Positions 1 to 12,603 of a DNA stretch of 64,000 nucleotides are shown piece by piece. Positions within the stretch are counted from its first letter, which is position 1. The number at the start of each line of letters is the position of its first letter. The stretch comes from Corbicula japonica (taxonomy: Eukaryota > Mollusca > Bivalvia > Venerida > Cyrenidae). Made by a program: the position numbers and the translations under genes. The stretch spans positions 11,867,604-11,931,603 of the forward strand of contig JAZAYU010000010.1 of the NCBI GenBank assembly GCA_038501625.1, written 5' to 3'. The notes beneath the pieces are model-generated. The model did no database searches, was not told where the DNA came from, and saw only the letters and a list, made by a program, of their open reading frames with translations.

Positions 1-1170
1 CGTCTAAATGCAATATATAAAACACAGTTCACGGTCCAATCTGGGTTTTATCAAGGTATAAAACACAGTTCACGGTCCAAGACATGACTTATTCGGACAT
101 AGCTCATTCCGGATACGTATGTGGATTATTGGTTAAATTTTGGCCTAGGTTTTTAATTCGCGCACTGGTCCGAGCGCGAAATACGCTAAAATTAAGCCAT
201 TGCTAAATAAAATGATACCACGTAATTATTAACGATGTACACTATATACCTTTAAGTCTTTTTGTTTATACATAATTACCCCCCCCCCCCTTTTTGAAAT
301 TGTAATTTCAAACAAATTAACATGGTAACCTACAGTTTTCAATTTTATTTTATGTTTGTTATACATTGGTGAATATATTGGTAGTATATGGTGAAATTCT
401 ATTATGTTAAATTTAAGTAAACTTAAAAAACTTCCCTTAGAATGAAAATATTTGACTATAAATTCTTTGTAGTAAATTTTGTAATACTTAATTTTTTATA
501 TGTGTTTCATTATTTGTATTGCAATAATTAGCAATTTTTTTGTAATTTAGAATGTTTTTAACTGAAAAATAGAACTATTTATGATATTCTTGTGATACAT
601 TCTATGATTTTATGCCGACAAAGAAGTCTATGAAAAACGTAAAAATTGTTCAAAATGTGACATCTTTGGTACATGTATCTAATAAAAAACAAGTAACCCC
701 GGTAAGGTCCAATTTTTATTTGGTTTTTCATTGCATAACATCATGTTCTTGACATAGACAAAGTTTGAATGAAATCTATTATTGGGAAAATTTTGATGAA
801 ACTGTAGCGACTGCCTTTAAACTATCGAGTTTTGTCAGATAGGTAAATGGTAGGAAAAAAACGATTTTTATTCTTTTCAGGTTATTTTATTCTTTTGTAA
901 GCCTAGTATCTAAAGTGGACATTTCTTTTTTAGTGAAATGAAAAGCACTAAAATGTACGAAAAAAGTAAGAACCTTACAATAGAGGAAAACACCAAGGCA
1001 AGAAATATAAATGCCACGAACGATTTTTATAAATTGAATATTTTTGATAATATATACATTTATTCATAAAAAATCACGAATTAATTAATAAAAGGCTATA
1101 CATGTAACACTAAGGAGTTACCGAACCCAAAAGGACAGGAAACAAGTTCAGACTTACATGATTAGGCGCT
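1..1170. other. Non-coding AT-rich stretch
   Basis: I see no gene. A short direct repeat (tataaaacacagttcacggt) occurs twice in the first 80 bases about 41 bp apart, and a C homopolymer lies near position 281. Both strands are full of stop codons. Confidence 0.6.
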
Positions 1171-1174
1171 GTCG

Positions 1175-1250
1175 CCGTCGGATATGGTTTCGTAGAATAT
1201 GGGTCCGTAGGATATGGGTTCCTATGATATGGGTTCGATTCCCAGTATGG
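1175..1250 (+). repeat. 15-bp tandem repeat ending in a tRNA-type B box
   Basis: Four imperfect 15-bp units (type GTAGGATATGGGTTC) run in a row. The last flows into GGTTCGATTCCCAG, a consensus polymerase III B box (GGTTCRANYCC). No A box is seen upstream, so this looks like a truncated SINE whose B-box edge has been amplified. Confidence 0.5.
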
Positions 1251-1754
1251 AAAACAGCACTCCCGCAAGCGTCATGCAGTCAAAGAGAGCAGGCAAGTTG
1301 ATTATATGTTAATAGGTTAATTACCACGCATGGAAATTGGTGAAAGATATCCTGCTGGTTACCTTTTGTTTTGAATTAACATATTAATTTTTACGGAATT
1401 AAATAGATTGATTTTAAAAATAACATTTTACCTTTTTGCATAGATTTCTTTGCTGGGGGTTTTAACTTGGTGAAAACTTTTAGAAAAGAGGAACTGCAAA
1501 TTGTAAACCCGTACGAAATTATACGCAGGGCAGTGCAAACCAAAATAAATACAAATTCACTTAGTCTAATATAAAAACTTTCTAATAATATTTTTTTATT
1601 GTGTATACAAGTGGGTTCGAAATTAGTATATTAGTTATGTCCTTTGAAGGTCGTTGATTACGATACGTGCATGTAAATACACGAAAATAAATTTTGTCTT
1701 ATATTTTGATTGATGACGGTGCTTTTTTCAATTATATCTTTTAAATTGTTCATA

Positions 1755-1920
1755 TTAAATAGAGGGAATAGAGAACTTTGAAAGCCACAGAACACACCAA
1801 ATGTCGATTATATTGCAGAATCGGTTTGATTGAGCATGTTCACGGGCAGAAAAGGCAATGCATTGCTGTTCACGCCGTCTAGCCTCGGGTTGAACGCACA
1901 AAACACATCAAGTGTGCCGA
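1755..1920. repeat. Dispersed short repeat, copy 1
   Basis: This block matches 16,848-17,005 closely in order and sequence: 'gaactttgaaagcc', then 'tcggtttgattgagc', then a 'gggcag' hairpin, then 'cgcc..ctagcc..gggttga'. Two copies with the same boundaries imply a mobile SINE- or MITE-like unit of about 160 bp. I do not recognise the family for certain. Confidence 0.6.
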
Positions 1921-2428
1921 ATAGTCATCGAGCGTGATAAATATATGTTGGAATAACTTGTTTCGCAATCGATGTAAAATAAATAAGTTTAAACTAAATA
2001 GTTAAATAAGCGTGTTCAGAAAGAAAAAATCAAAATGCTGGTGTTATTGATAAAAACATACTTATGGTAACATACAGGCGCCCAGGGGAAAAACATCCGG
2101 AAAATTAAAACCAAAAGCTTTTAATATGTTGTTGTATAAAGTTTAGTCGAAAATTATTCAGCCGACACTCTGTAAACGATATATGTTAAATAAGAGTGAC
2201 TGTCAAATCTAATCTGCCAAACCCTCATGGCACTGGAAAATCGACATTTGTTTGATTATGTGCACGGTTCATAAGGTATGTTTTCAAATATTTATCAAGA
2301 ATTATTGTTTATAGTGAGTCTACTGCTTTAATCATTTACCCACGAATGATTTAAGCATAGTGCAGCGTTAATCCGTATTGGGCATTGTCGTTTTCCAATG
2401 CTTTATTTTGCAGCTTCCCGTGTTCTAT

Positions 2429-2545
2429 GTGACGTCATAACTACGTCACACTATGTTGTCGTAATTTTCCGGCATATACCGAACTCCATAATAGGAAATA
2501 TCCGTCGCTGTTCTACAACCGTTACGCTATTTTTACGTCATTCAT
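2429..2545. promoter_or_regulatory. CRE-like site cluster
   Basis: A perfect TGACGTCA palindrome lies at 2430-2437, followed by ACGTCA half sites near 2443 and 2535. TGACGTCA is the CREB/ATF consensus. No transcript start is evident, so a regulatory role is only suggested. Confidence 0.2.
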
Positions 2546-2611
2546 AAAGTTTCTACGCCATTCATAAATTTACTATCGCGATACTAGATTATTTAAGTTT
2601 GTTTTTAGCGA

Positions 2612-3076
2612 GAAAAAAGTGCAATACGCATATCAGGAATTGCCACATTCAGCCGACACAGCCTCCCGCACAGCCAAAACAAAAGGTAGAGAGGAGAAGA
2701 GAGCATGGTTTTACAATAATCAGTTTCAAAATGGACGCCACAATCAATTAACGAAAGTAAGCGCCCGAGGGGTAACCGGCTTGGAACGGTCAGTGGCAAA
2801 ACACTCGGGGTTTAAACCAGGTTCTAGTGTGCACAACCTCACACCTGCCCTAACAATTTCTTATATGGGTGGGTACTCAATGACCTAACCGAGAGTACCT
2901 GGAGTTAAATTAGCAAGAACACAATGACAGGGATAAATGGAACGAATCGAGCTTTTAGATTCTTATAAAATGATTTCCCCATTAACTTCATAAACTCCTG
3001 CATCCGTCGTGCAACCAAAGAGGTAAACATAAAGATCAACTGTAGCTGGGTTAATCACCAGGCATGCAGAGAAGGG
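2612..3076 (-). mobile_element. Naiad-type Penelope-like element, 3'-end relic
   Basis: On the minus strand this reads the last codons of the Naiad ORF (VINP.TVD.Y.YLFGCTT), then its 3'UTR and terminal 'gattcctgatatgc' sequence. A small deletion at the original stop has joined the frame to the UTR (GCTTDAGV then YE). The SECIS-like region keeps AUGA and the loop AAA but has lost the 3' GA. The terminal hairpin here carries a compensatory base change. It is 5' truncated, as expected of target-primed reverse transcription. Confidence 0.85.
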
Positions 3077-3079
3077 TAT

Positions 3080-5845
3080 ATAATAAAAGGAACATTATTA
3101 CAGTACGGAGTCTGTAGGTTCATTTTATTTCTCGTTGCGTATATAAACCACATCGCGCTCGATATCGTGATATCGTTTACATACCCAACTCGAAAAATAC
3201 GAACCTATAGATTGCATATTGTAATAATTTTCCGTATGTGTAATACCTACAGAGTGCCCTCATATCTTATGTTGTACATTGAATTTCATGTTTTCTCGGT
3301 ACATAAATTGCACATGGTAAGAATGAAAGAATATACGCTGGAATACAGATATATTGTACCAAATACTAAAATTACAAACTTAGGGAAAAATAAAATAACG
3401 TTTTAATTAAGAGACTATTATCAGCACGAAAACATTGATTTAAGGTGGCATGTGTGGTTTGGACATTTAGGTGTATTGCGCAGAAGATACATATATTTTA
3501 TGTTCCAAGTGGCAATTCTGCTTTAATTTAAACAGAAAATCTTGTACTTTGTTACAATACGAAAGTTGCTATGTAGATTTTAACATTTGAAAACATGCTC
3601 TAACGATAGGAAAACGGCGAAACCAATTTATTTTTGTACTGTAGCGTTCATGTACATATACTATGAAAAAGCATCATTCGACGTTATAAATGAACGTTAG
3701 CATACTGTCGTTAATACTAGCAACACGCTCAATGAAACTTGCATTTAATTTTTCTTAATGTTAAGGCATCCTCACACGGAGCACGCCAGGCGAGTCTTAT
3801 ATATTATATTCAATTTAACAAAAAGATATAAATGTCAATTACAATTCTCGGTGAAGTTCAGCTGTTGTTTAAGAAAATTGTGTTATAACTATAACATAGG
3901 TACTTAGGTAAATGGCCTCGTGAAAATAGGTTAAAGCACTCAAACTACTTAAATATCTTTAATATGATCATGTGAAAAGATAATTACAAAATGCTAAGAA
4001 ACCTCTAAAATTCAATAGCAATTCATACACGGTACTTTTAATCTTAATTCGTTCAATAAAAAAAATAAACTACTGGAACGTACGGAAATAAGTTCAAATT
4101 GATGTTTGCCATAATAAAGTTTTCTATCGTTTTGGGGAAACTAATTAGTAATATTGTTCATAATAATAACACGATACATCCAATGTTTCGGTTTAGTATA
4201 TTCAAATATTAAAGAGTTCAAATTTAAATGTCTGTTTTGCCTTGGTATGATTCTGTCGCTATAATCACTAAAATTTTACATTATAACAAAATAATAATAA
4301 GTTAAATTTACCTTAAAAAGTACACTGTCATGTAACAGCTGCCCTGTACCAAATAGTGGGTACCCTGTGGCAGTCCGCAAGATGGCGACCAGTTAAGCGA
4401 CGAAAAGGTATGTGCTATTTTGTTTTCTATTTGCATACATATTGTACGGTATAGACCTGTATACTTGGATCATATAATGAAAAGGATTGTTGATTGATTA
4501 AATGATTGCTTGTTTTATTGCCGGTGTGTCTGTTTGACCCTGTAATTGATAACAATAAATGGCCTTATTGGCTATTTCAAAATTGAAGCGAGAGCGACGA
4601 CTGATTTCGGCTATTAATTCTATGACAACTTTGTTGTTCTCGTAATATGTGATATCCCTTTGAAGCGCCTCTAATTGCCTATCTTTTGGTATAACTAGTA
4701 AACTGAACAATTATTTTGTTTTTTAGAAAATGCGATTCAAACAAATTGTTGTTGGTTCCCTGTACCGCCCCTCGGATTATAAGAGTGTACCTTGTATAGC
4801 CGTCTGATTAGTGTCGAAAAAGGTACCCCGTATGGTCTACTTTCAATAAAAACAACTACCCTGTAGAACTCATTTCTTCTTCTTTGTATGACCAATTTTT
4901 ATGTGGCATATTGTATATCTATAAATTTTATCTTTACCACTGGCCGTTCATATATGCAGCCGGCAACACTGAAGTTGTGTTTTTGACCCAATACATGACC
5001 CAATATCGGCTATAAAATGGACCAAAAAAAGCAATGACATCAGTTTTCCAACAAACAGAGACCCAGATACGTGATAAGGAATTACGAACTCATACTTTGT
5101 AAATTTTAGCTATGGGCTTACACGTGCCCCTTCTTCACCTACATTGGTTGTAAATCGCTTAAAAGACTTTGGTAAGGAAAATACAATAAGCACTATGTTC
5201 CAGATAAACTAAGTGTTGTCTTTAAATGTTTTTTCTGCATTTACCAGGCAATTGCTTTTATGTTAACGTCTTTATTTAACATTCCCATAAAGTAATAGTG
5301 TTTAACTTTAAAATCAGCGAAAGTAGATGCTTTTGCTTAACATTTTGTACAGTATGTATTAGTTGAATTTGGTTGCTTACTTAACAACTGTATTCCTGTA
5401 TGTTTTCTATTCCTAACTTTCCTTTCGATGTTAAAAGTTTAAAACTGTTCTAACAGATAGAAAAAGTGTGAATCAAAAGTTCATTATAATTGATAACGAC
5501 GAACTAATATAAGACGTCTTTGGTTTGGCTTTGCTATAATCTTAACAGAATAAAAAATGGTCTGTAAAATGGTCGCAAAAACAGTGTATGTACAAAATAC
5601 AGCGTTAGCCCACATACCAGAATCAGACGAAATTGCGTCTTAATAACAAAGACACACAATGTGATTAAAAGACTACAAACAAATACAACAGACTGATTAA
5701 CACCTCTGAGATAGTCATATTTCAGTAGGACAACCGCTTTGTGTATTTAGTTGGCAATAGCGAACAGGAAATAATTGGAATATCCCGACTTCATAATCCA
5801 CCAAAATCTTAGATAACAAGAAAGCATAATATTTGTTTAAACATC
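3080..5845. other. Non-coding stretch
   Basis: No convincing gene. Around 4,330-4,870 the sequence is less AT-rich and repeats 'ccctgtacc/taccctgt' words, with a YY1-like AAGATGGCGAC at about 4380, but no open frame follows. Nothing else stands out. Confidence 0.5.
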
Positions 5846-5846
5846 T

Positions 5847-6340
5847 TGAAGCTCGGTTTGTTTCTTTTATCCCTGCCGTCGTGTTCTTGCTGATCTGACT
5901 CCAGCTCTGGTCGCGGTAGGATCATTGAGTACCCGCCCTTTGGCTTTGCAATGTTATAAGGTATGTGTTATATGTTTGTGTAGAACATTGCAACAGTGTT
6001 GAGCTGATGGGTGGGTTCGCGTTATTTTACAAAAACAACTTCTACTTATGTGTTAATGTGAGAACCTGTTGGGGCAAGTGTGAGGTTGGTGCACCATAGA
6101 ACCTGGTTTAACCCCACCCCCAGTGGCAATTTGTTTTGCCACTGACCGTTCCAAGGCGGTATTCCCAAAGGTTCTCTTTTTCGTTACTTGTTTGTGGCGT
6201 CTTATTTGAATTGACATATGTATAACAAACATGCTCTCTCCCTTTCTCTCTTCCTGTCTTCTTTTTCGCTGCGTGGGGAGGCTGTGTTTTGTGAGTGTGG
6301 CGATTGCTGATATGCAGAATTCACTTTTTAAAAACATCTA
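5847..6340 (+). mobile_element. Naiad 3'UTR relic
   Basis: A 5'-truncated plus-strand copy of the Naiad 3'UTR runs from just after the SECIS-like fold to the terminal 'gattgctgatatgc'. It belongs to the subfamily with CCCAAAGG in place of CCCCTCGGG in the 3' arm of the cloverleaf. That change still pairs with the 5' arm. No coding part remains. Confidence 0.85.
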
Positions 6341-6965
6341 AAACATCTTGAGACCTAGCCAATGTAAATATAACAGCATTTGCAAAAAGCATCTAAAGAA
6401 GGCTAACTAAGTATTATTCAGTGCGACATTGTATCCAAATCGATGAATTTATAAAATCAAACGTTAGACTTAAAGAGATTGTAAGATTGGTAAATTTCAA
6501 CCCATAATCATAAGAAGAGGAAACAGTTTTAAATTATCAATTATTTTCACAATTTTAGATCATTATCTGATATAATTTCTTCCTCTCCCTGAACGACAAA
6601 TGTCTAAAAGGGAAAAACTTATTGTTTCCCAAAAGTGTCCTTACAAATTCTTAATAAGTAGGGACGTTATGGGGAAAGCTTGTCTCTGGGAGACATAGCC
6701 CCCGAAAAACATCCTACGCTCATTATCTTAATTGAGTCTTGTTTATTTTTGTTAAAATCGAATAGTTTTCTAGTTGTATAATTGTATGCTTAAAAGTTCT
6801 AGCTAATGATGCGTTCAGTTTGAAGATTCGTTAAGTGTACATTTGAGACCAAATTTATCAATGAAGCATATTTGATATCATTCAACATTGAAATCAACTG
6901 CTGCTTTAAACTGCAATTGCACACTTTGGAACACACATAGAACTTTAACCAAAAATTGACACTTT

Positions 6966-7434
6966 TGTTTCTTTTATCCCTATCATCGTGTTCTTGCTGA
7001 TTTTACTTCAGGAGCTCTGGTCTCGGTAAGATTATCGAGTACCCGCCCTTTGGCTTTGCAATGCTATTAGATTCTTATGTTTTATATGTCTGTGTGCTTT
7101 TGCATGCAACATTGTTGAGCCGATAAGTGGGTTGGAGTGGTTTCACCAAGACAACTTGTATTTGTTTTGTGATATGAGAACCTGTTGGGGCAAGTGTGAG
7201 GTTGGTGCACCCTAGAACCTGGTTTAAAGCCCCCAGTGGCAATTTGATTTGCCACTGACCGTTCCAAGGCGGTAACCCCTCGGGTTCTCATTTTTGTTAA
7301 TTGTTAGTAATGTCACTTTTGAAACTGATCATTTTATTAACCATGCTCTCTCCCTCTATTCTTCTTGACTGAGTGGGGAGGCTGTTTTTTTCTGAATGTG
7401 GCGATTCCTAATGTGCATATTTCACCTTTTGGTA
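6966..7434 (+). mobile_element. Naiad 3'UTR relic
   Basis: This is a second plus-strand copy of the same 3'UTR less than 1 kb from the previous one. It starts at 'gtttcttttatccc' and ends at 'ttcctaatgtgcatatttcacc'. The cloverleaf (about 7176-7294) is intact and of the CCCCTCGGG subfamily, so the two neighbouring copies are separate insertions, not a local duplication. Confidence 0.85.
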
Positions 7435-7571
7435 AGTAGAACAAAACGCGCAATATTAAACTCAACTGTAAGACATCCGTGCTTATAATTTGTTCTTAGG
7501 CTAAATATATGGTTTACACGTTAAGGTAACATACTTTAAGTTAACAATAAAACTTTAGATCTAGTCGGCTT

Positions 7572-7880
7572 TATAAAATGCAAAATGTGCATATCAGTAA
7601 TTGCCTCACACAGAAAACACAGCCAAAAAGTAGAGAGGAAAAGGGAGCATGTGTTCACCAAACGATCAATTTAAAATGTGACACCACAAACAATTAACGA
7701 AAACAGAACCTGACGGTTGACAGCCTTGGAACGGTCTGTGGCAAAACATTTGAACCAGGTTCACATTTGCCTTAACAGAATCACATATGAACAAACAAGT
7801 ACAAGTTGTCTTGGTGATTTAGCTCGCACCAAACCATCAACTCGACAATATTGCATGAAAACACACAGATATATAAAACA
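7572..7880 (-). mobile_element. Naiad 3'UTR relic, degraded
   Basis: A minus-strand copy recognised from 'gtgcatatcagtaattgcc', 'ggaacggtctgtggcaaaac' and 'aacacacagatatataaaac'. It has internal deletions through the cloverleaf arms and is older than its neighbours. Confidence 0.75.
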
Positions 7881-8894
7881 GTTAACTTAAGGTTATAACG
7901 GAAATATTTGGTAGTTTAGAATTAAAAGCAGCATGCTTGTATAATGTATACCTGTGCTTGCAAGGTGTAATTTGTCTGAAAAAAAGTAACTTTAATATCT
8001 TAAAGGTAGTTGAAGTTATTTTCCCTGTTTTGGTTTATGTATATTTTGCACTGTCATTTGTTTCGACATAATTGTGGTGGTGGTGCTTTTTTTTTGTTGT
8101 TGTGTTGCAAGGGTATACTCATAAGATGCTTTTTTGCAACATTAAAACTCCAGAAGATTAAAATGATGCGTGCACGTAAACTATGATACATTTTACCAAG
8201 CGAATGAAAACCATTTAATGCGTTGCCTTATTGCAATAACGGTATATCTCCTTCATATTTTATTTGTACTTATACAGTTATTACACTGAGGTGACTTTAT
8301 GGAAGAGAACTATGTTAATTGGGATTCATCAATAAATTGTATGTTTACAATTGATTTAACTTAACATTAATATAAAATATGATAATAAATGACACAAGCA
8401 TTTACTTGTAATTTATCACAAAAATGGAAATACTTGATAAGATAAGGATATAAAGATAGCATTATTATCACCACCACCAAAGTACTATCAGTAAGAAATC
8501 TGTTTGTTATTCTAAAATCAGAAGCGCATACGCATGAGATATTTGTCCAGCCTGCGATGTTAATGCTCGCTGTGTGTCTGGGACTGCTTGCAGTAAAAAT
8601 AATGAAATTACAAATTCATGTCGCTGACAAGTGCAGACACGATCTGAGATTAGAGTTTTATGTTTGGCGTTCAATCTGATGATCCATACATCTAAACAAA
8701 TACATAAAACCATGTTATAAGTCTGTCTCAAACCGATGTAAATAAGACAAATGCTTAAATAATGAAACGTTTTGCTACGAAAGTTAATCGCACGTTGTTA
8801 TCAAATGAAAGATTGATCGTTTAGGTTATTCCTAAATATACTAGAGAAAAAATGTCTGATTCTATGTCTATGAGATCATAATATGAGCTATGCC

Positions 8895-9125
8895 ACGGGA
8901 AAAGGTACCTTCGGACAGTTGACGTCAATCTTTAAAATGACGTCATAAATTTGAGCAGACGACATTATTTATAATGCAATTCGCGGTAAAAATACCAAAT
9001 TATTGTCAACATGTGTAACACAATAATTTCACATTTTAGTTGAAAGAAATTGATAGTTGTAAGTTCTTTCTTAATTTAGTAAAATCTAAAATATCACTAA
9101 AATGACCAATTGTACCTTTCCCCGT
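8895..9125. repeat. Small inverted-repeat element (MITE-like)
   Basis: ACGGGAAAAGGTAC at 8895-8908 is inverted as GTACCTTTCCCCGT at 9112-9125 with one mismatch, bounding about 230 bp of AT-rich DNA. Two perfect TGACGTCA palindromes lie inside at 8920-8927 and 8939-8946. There is no coding capacity. A second copy with the same ends was not seen here, so element status is tentative. Confidence 0.35.
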
Positions 9126-10012
9126 AACGTGCCCCATATGAACGGCGAAAATACGCAATTTATGTGGCTGTGAGATAATCGTGATTTACCGAGTACATTT
9201 AAACCAGTCTATCGGAAAACAAATAAACCTTTTTTAAGCAAAACTTATAAACATGTCCTAACTTGCTGTTTATGGTGGAGTACATAAATACATGTTAATG
9301 TAATTTTCTGTCAAGTTCTGATCATTCATATGGTTACCATAACCACCAGCAGTTCTTTTACATACGAAAATTGTAAAATAGAAGTACGACCTCGCATTAT
9401 AATTAAAAAGATCAATTTATACACAAAAGGACCGTGAAATCTCAAAGGACATTATGAGGGTTGTAAAGACTTTGTGGAAAAACACAAATTCAAATGAATG
9501 TCAAGCATGACAATAAGTAAATTGGTATATTACAAAGTATTAACGAAAACATGACTGAATTGAACGAAACCGAAGGGGGTATATGCAGCTCGTTTTAATT
9601 TTTTGTTGGAGGAGCAAATGGTTCATAGAATCTCGAAGTATGAACAGATTCTGAGATTCGATGGCATTGATTTAAAGATTTTCAATATTTAATCAGCATC
9701 AAGTAAAGATAATGTTTAAACGATATCCATTTCTTCTCCAACAAATCTCACAAATCGGTAATTTGGGATACAGTTCACCTTAAGTGATAGCAACAACGTT
9801 GGTGGTTATCATCACCCATAGATTTGAAAATAGCGGGCTTGGTTTGCTCAACTTTTAAAACTTAATTGTATACTAATAAATCACTTGAAACACAAATAAT
9901 TTGTTGTGTATAAGCACCAATTTGTTTATCAATGACACAGAATAATATAAAATCTCGAAATGCCTAATTACGGTAGGTGTAATTAGAAAAAATACTCTCA
10001 TCAATACCAACT

Positions 10013-10960
10013 AAAACTTATGAACTATACATGCTCCTAATTCTTGCTGAAAAGTGACACAGCTGTTGAAATTTCATTTAGTTTTTCTACATACAAATAC
10101 AGGATTGGCTTGGTCATATTAGACTGGAATGAAATATTTAATAGGGATCTTACATTTGAAAGAATTGTTAGAAGAAATTCAGAACTTAGAAAGCTTTACA
10201 ATGCATAGCCTGTGAGTAAATGGTATCGTCTGCTCTGGTGTTTGTTAACTTCAGAATGTTCATGTTTATTAGTGTCCCTATCTAGGCTTATCAGCACTAA
10301 TTACAGGCAAAGCCCTCTGGTGAAAGCTGATCAGTGTAAACACATAAGCTGCTGCGAGATAACCTTTTTACCTAGAACAGACCATGTGATCGATTGTTGA
10401 TACGGTCAAGATTTAGCACAGTACAGCACCGTCTACCGTCTCATAAACTCATTGAACCTACATATACTGTATACGTTATTCAAGGAAACTAATCCACTGG
10501 AGGTAAATTGGTCATGTCGAGGGTTTGCATGCAAGACCGTTGTAACTCCTTCTTTATTTCAATGAAGTTACGACAATCTTGCGTGCAACTCTCGATGTGA
10601 TCGAAATTCACATGTAATCACATTGGGTGGCGTTAAAACGCCCCCCAAAAATGGAGAAATATTACTGGTTCAGAATTATAGTGACCATAGTGACCATCGG
10701 CAGAACAACCCAGTGTTAGAACCATCCAAATATGTTTACCAATTTTAACAAGTTCTGCACGAATGGAATGAAATCTAAATAATGATACAGCGTGATTTTT
10801 TCTCTGCATAGTACCCATGAGCCACTAACACACATTACAAAAATAAGTTAAAAGGTTAATAAGATAGCAAATTTGATTACCCAGTTGTAAATTGCACCAC
10901 AAAAATGAAATAATCAAAGCACTGAAAGTACTGATGGGTGGCGTTTTAGAGTGATTGTCA
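10013..10960. repeat. Direct duplication, copy 1
   Basis: From 'tgaactatacatgctcctaa' onward this is nearly identical to 12,604-13,500. Copy 1 has an extra stretch ('cacataagctgctgcgagataacc') and lacks the ~130 bp present at 12,830-12,960 of copy 2. It contains a long hairpin at 10,518-10,594 and 'gggtggcgttaaaacgcccc'. Confidence 0.85.
10518..10594. other. Long imperfect hairpin, copy 1
   Basis: The arms of about 31 nt are GAGGGTTTGCATGCAAGACC.. and ..TCTTGCGTGCAACTCTC, with a loop of about 14 nt. Size and shape resemble a microRNA precursor, but a small snap-back transposon is equally possible. Strand is undetermined. Confidence 0.4.
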
Positions 10961-11275
10961 TAATGTCACATCATCTATAGATTGTGTAGAGTTTCATATA
11001 GGAGGAGTGTGAAGGAATATTCGGATGGCAGATTAAAAGTTTGCATGCCCGGCTTCTGCTTTATCAAGTTTTTATCTACCACGGATATTTGGGCGGATGC
11101 TAATATCCAAGACTGAAGTCATATTGTGCGAGGAAAAATAAATAATAAGTCAACCTTTGATTTGAAACTTTTAATTGTCGAGAAAGAAATGAAACACATA
11201 TAAAAATAAAAAAATACTTTAACTGTGATATAGTTGCTATTTGCACTATGATTTGAAACAATATTTATTGACTAG

Positions 11276-11430
11276 AAGGAAATAAAAGATATGCAGAAAT
11301 AAAGATAATATGACTATAAAGCAATTTTTTTTAAAATTAGTCAGAGCACTGCATCAAGTGTAAATTTAAACGCTTTAAACGATTTGAAGTTTCGCCTAAA
11401 GTTTACACTTTAGAGCCGTCTTTTTGTTAG
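11276..11430. repeat. Local repeat, copy 1
   Basis: 'gactataaagcaattttt', 'gtcagagcactgcatcaa' and 'aagtttcgcctaaagtt' occur here and again in the same order at 11,555-11,700. This is a direct duplication about 270 bp apart with small indels. Confidence 0.7.
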
Positions 11431-11554
11431 AATGTCATGCTAATTACCGACTAGCATTTTGGAAACTAAAACTTGTTTGAAAACATACCGTGTGCAAAAA
11501 AAGTTGCATCATGGTTAATGGAGGATTTTATTTTGTTTATTTTTTTGTTCTTTT

Positions 11555-11700
11555 CGAATAATGTGACTATAAAGCAATTTTATAAAAATGAGTCAGAGCA
11601 CTGCATCAAATCTAATTAAATATAACGCTTTAAAGTTTCGCCTAAAGTTAACACTTCAAAGCACTATTTTTCATGTTTTTGTTAAACCCCCAACTTGACT
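11555..11700. repeat. Local repeat, copy 2
   Basis: Second copy of the block at 11,276-11,430. It is shorter in the middle and has the same order of conserved words. Confidence 0.7.
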
Positions 11701-12603
11701 ATTTAATATTTAAGCCACTAGATGACGCTGGGGCGGGTTTTTATGGTATTTTTGACATGCTTCACATCTAACAGGCCCTTTTTCAAATAGCACAATAATC
11801 AAGAAGTATTTTCCCTAAAACCTTTTTATATAACTTCTATGCAACATTTCAAATGAAACGGCATAGAAAAGTTTATGACAAAATGCATTTTATTGTATTT
11901 TTTGAGAACAAAATATGTTAACTGTCAAAATTTGAAAATCCCGGGAATTAGTTTCTGGGATCATGAACTGCAGATAGTAAACAAATACACCTGCAGTTTA
12001 GCTTGAAATACTACTCTTGGCAACTGTTCGGCTGTGAGAACCTGATCAGTAATAATACAGTTAATATGTAAACCCACATACCCTGTTGCAGATTATTTTT
12101 TATTCCAATATTCCCTATAAAATGTTGCTTAGTGTTTATGAAACAACTTAATCCATTTCATAGTGAATGACAAGTGTGTGGATTGTTATTAAATTATGTC
12201 ACTTTTCATCTCTATTTAGTATACTGTAAACATTATTATTTTTATTTTATCATGTATATTTCTTACTGCTTTTGGCAGTCATTTGAACAATATATTTCAT
12301 TAATATCCGTGCTTATTGTATAATCAAATTTCCCTCCAAATTCTGCATGAATGAAATTCCACACCAAGTTTGAGAAAAGCTATCATCACCCCATTATTAT
12401 TCTTGCTTTTATCACTGGTAAATGTCCAACTGGCCTACTAGATTGTTCAAAACAATGGATCATTGATGGCATGAAATCTTTCATCATTACCATCTTCCTT
12501 TTATGTGATTTTTATAAAAAGACCCTACATGTAATAAATAAATTATGGCAACAGTATGAATTGTTCCCTGTTAAACTGCAACAGCAATTTATGTACATCT
12601 TTA

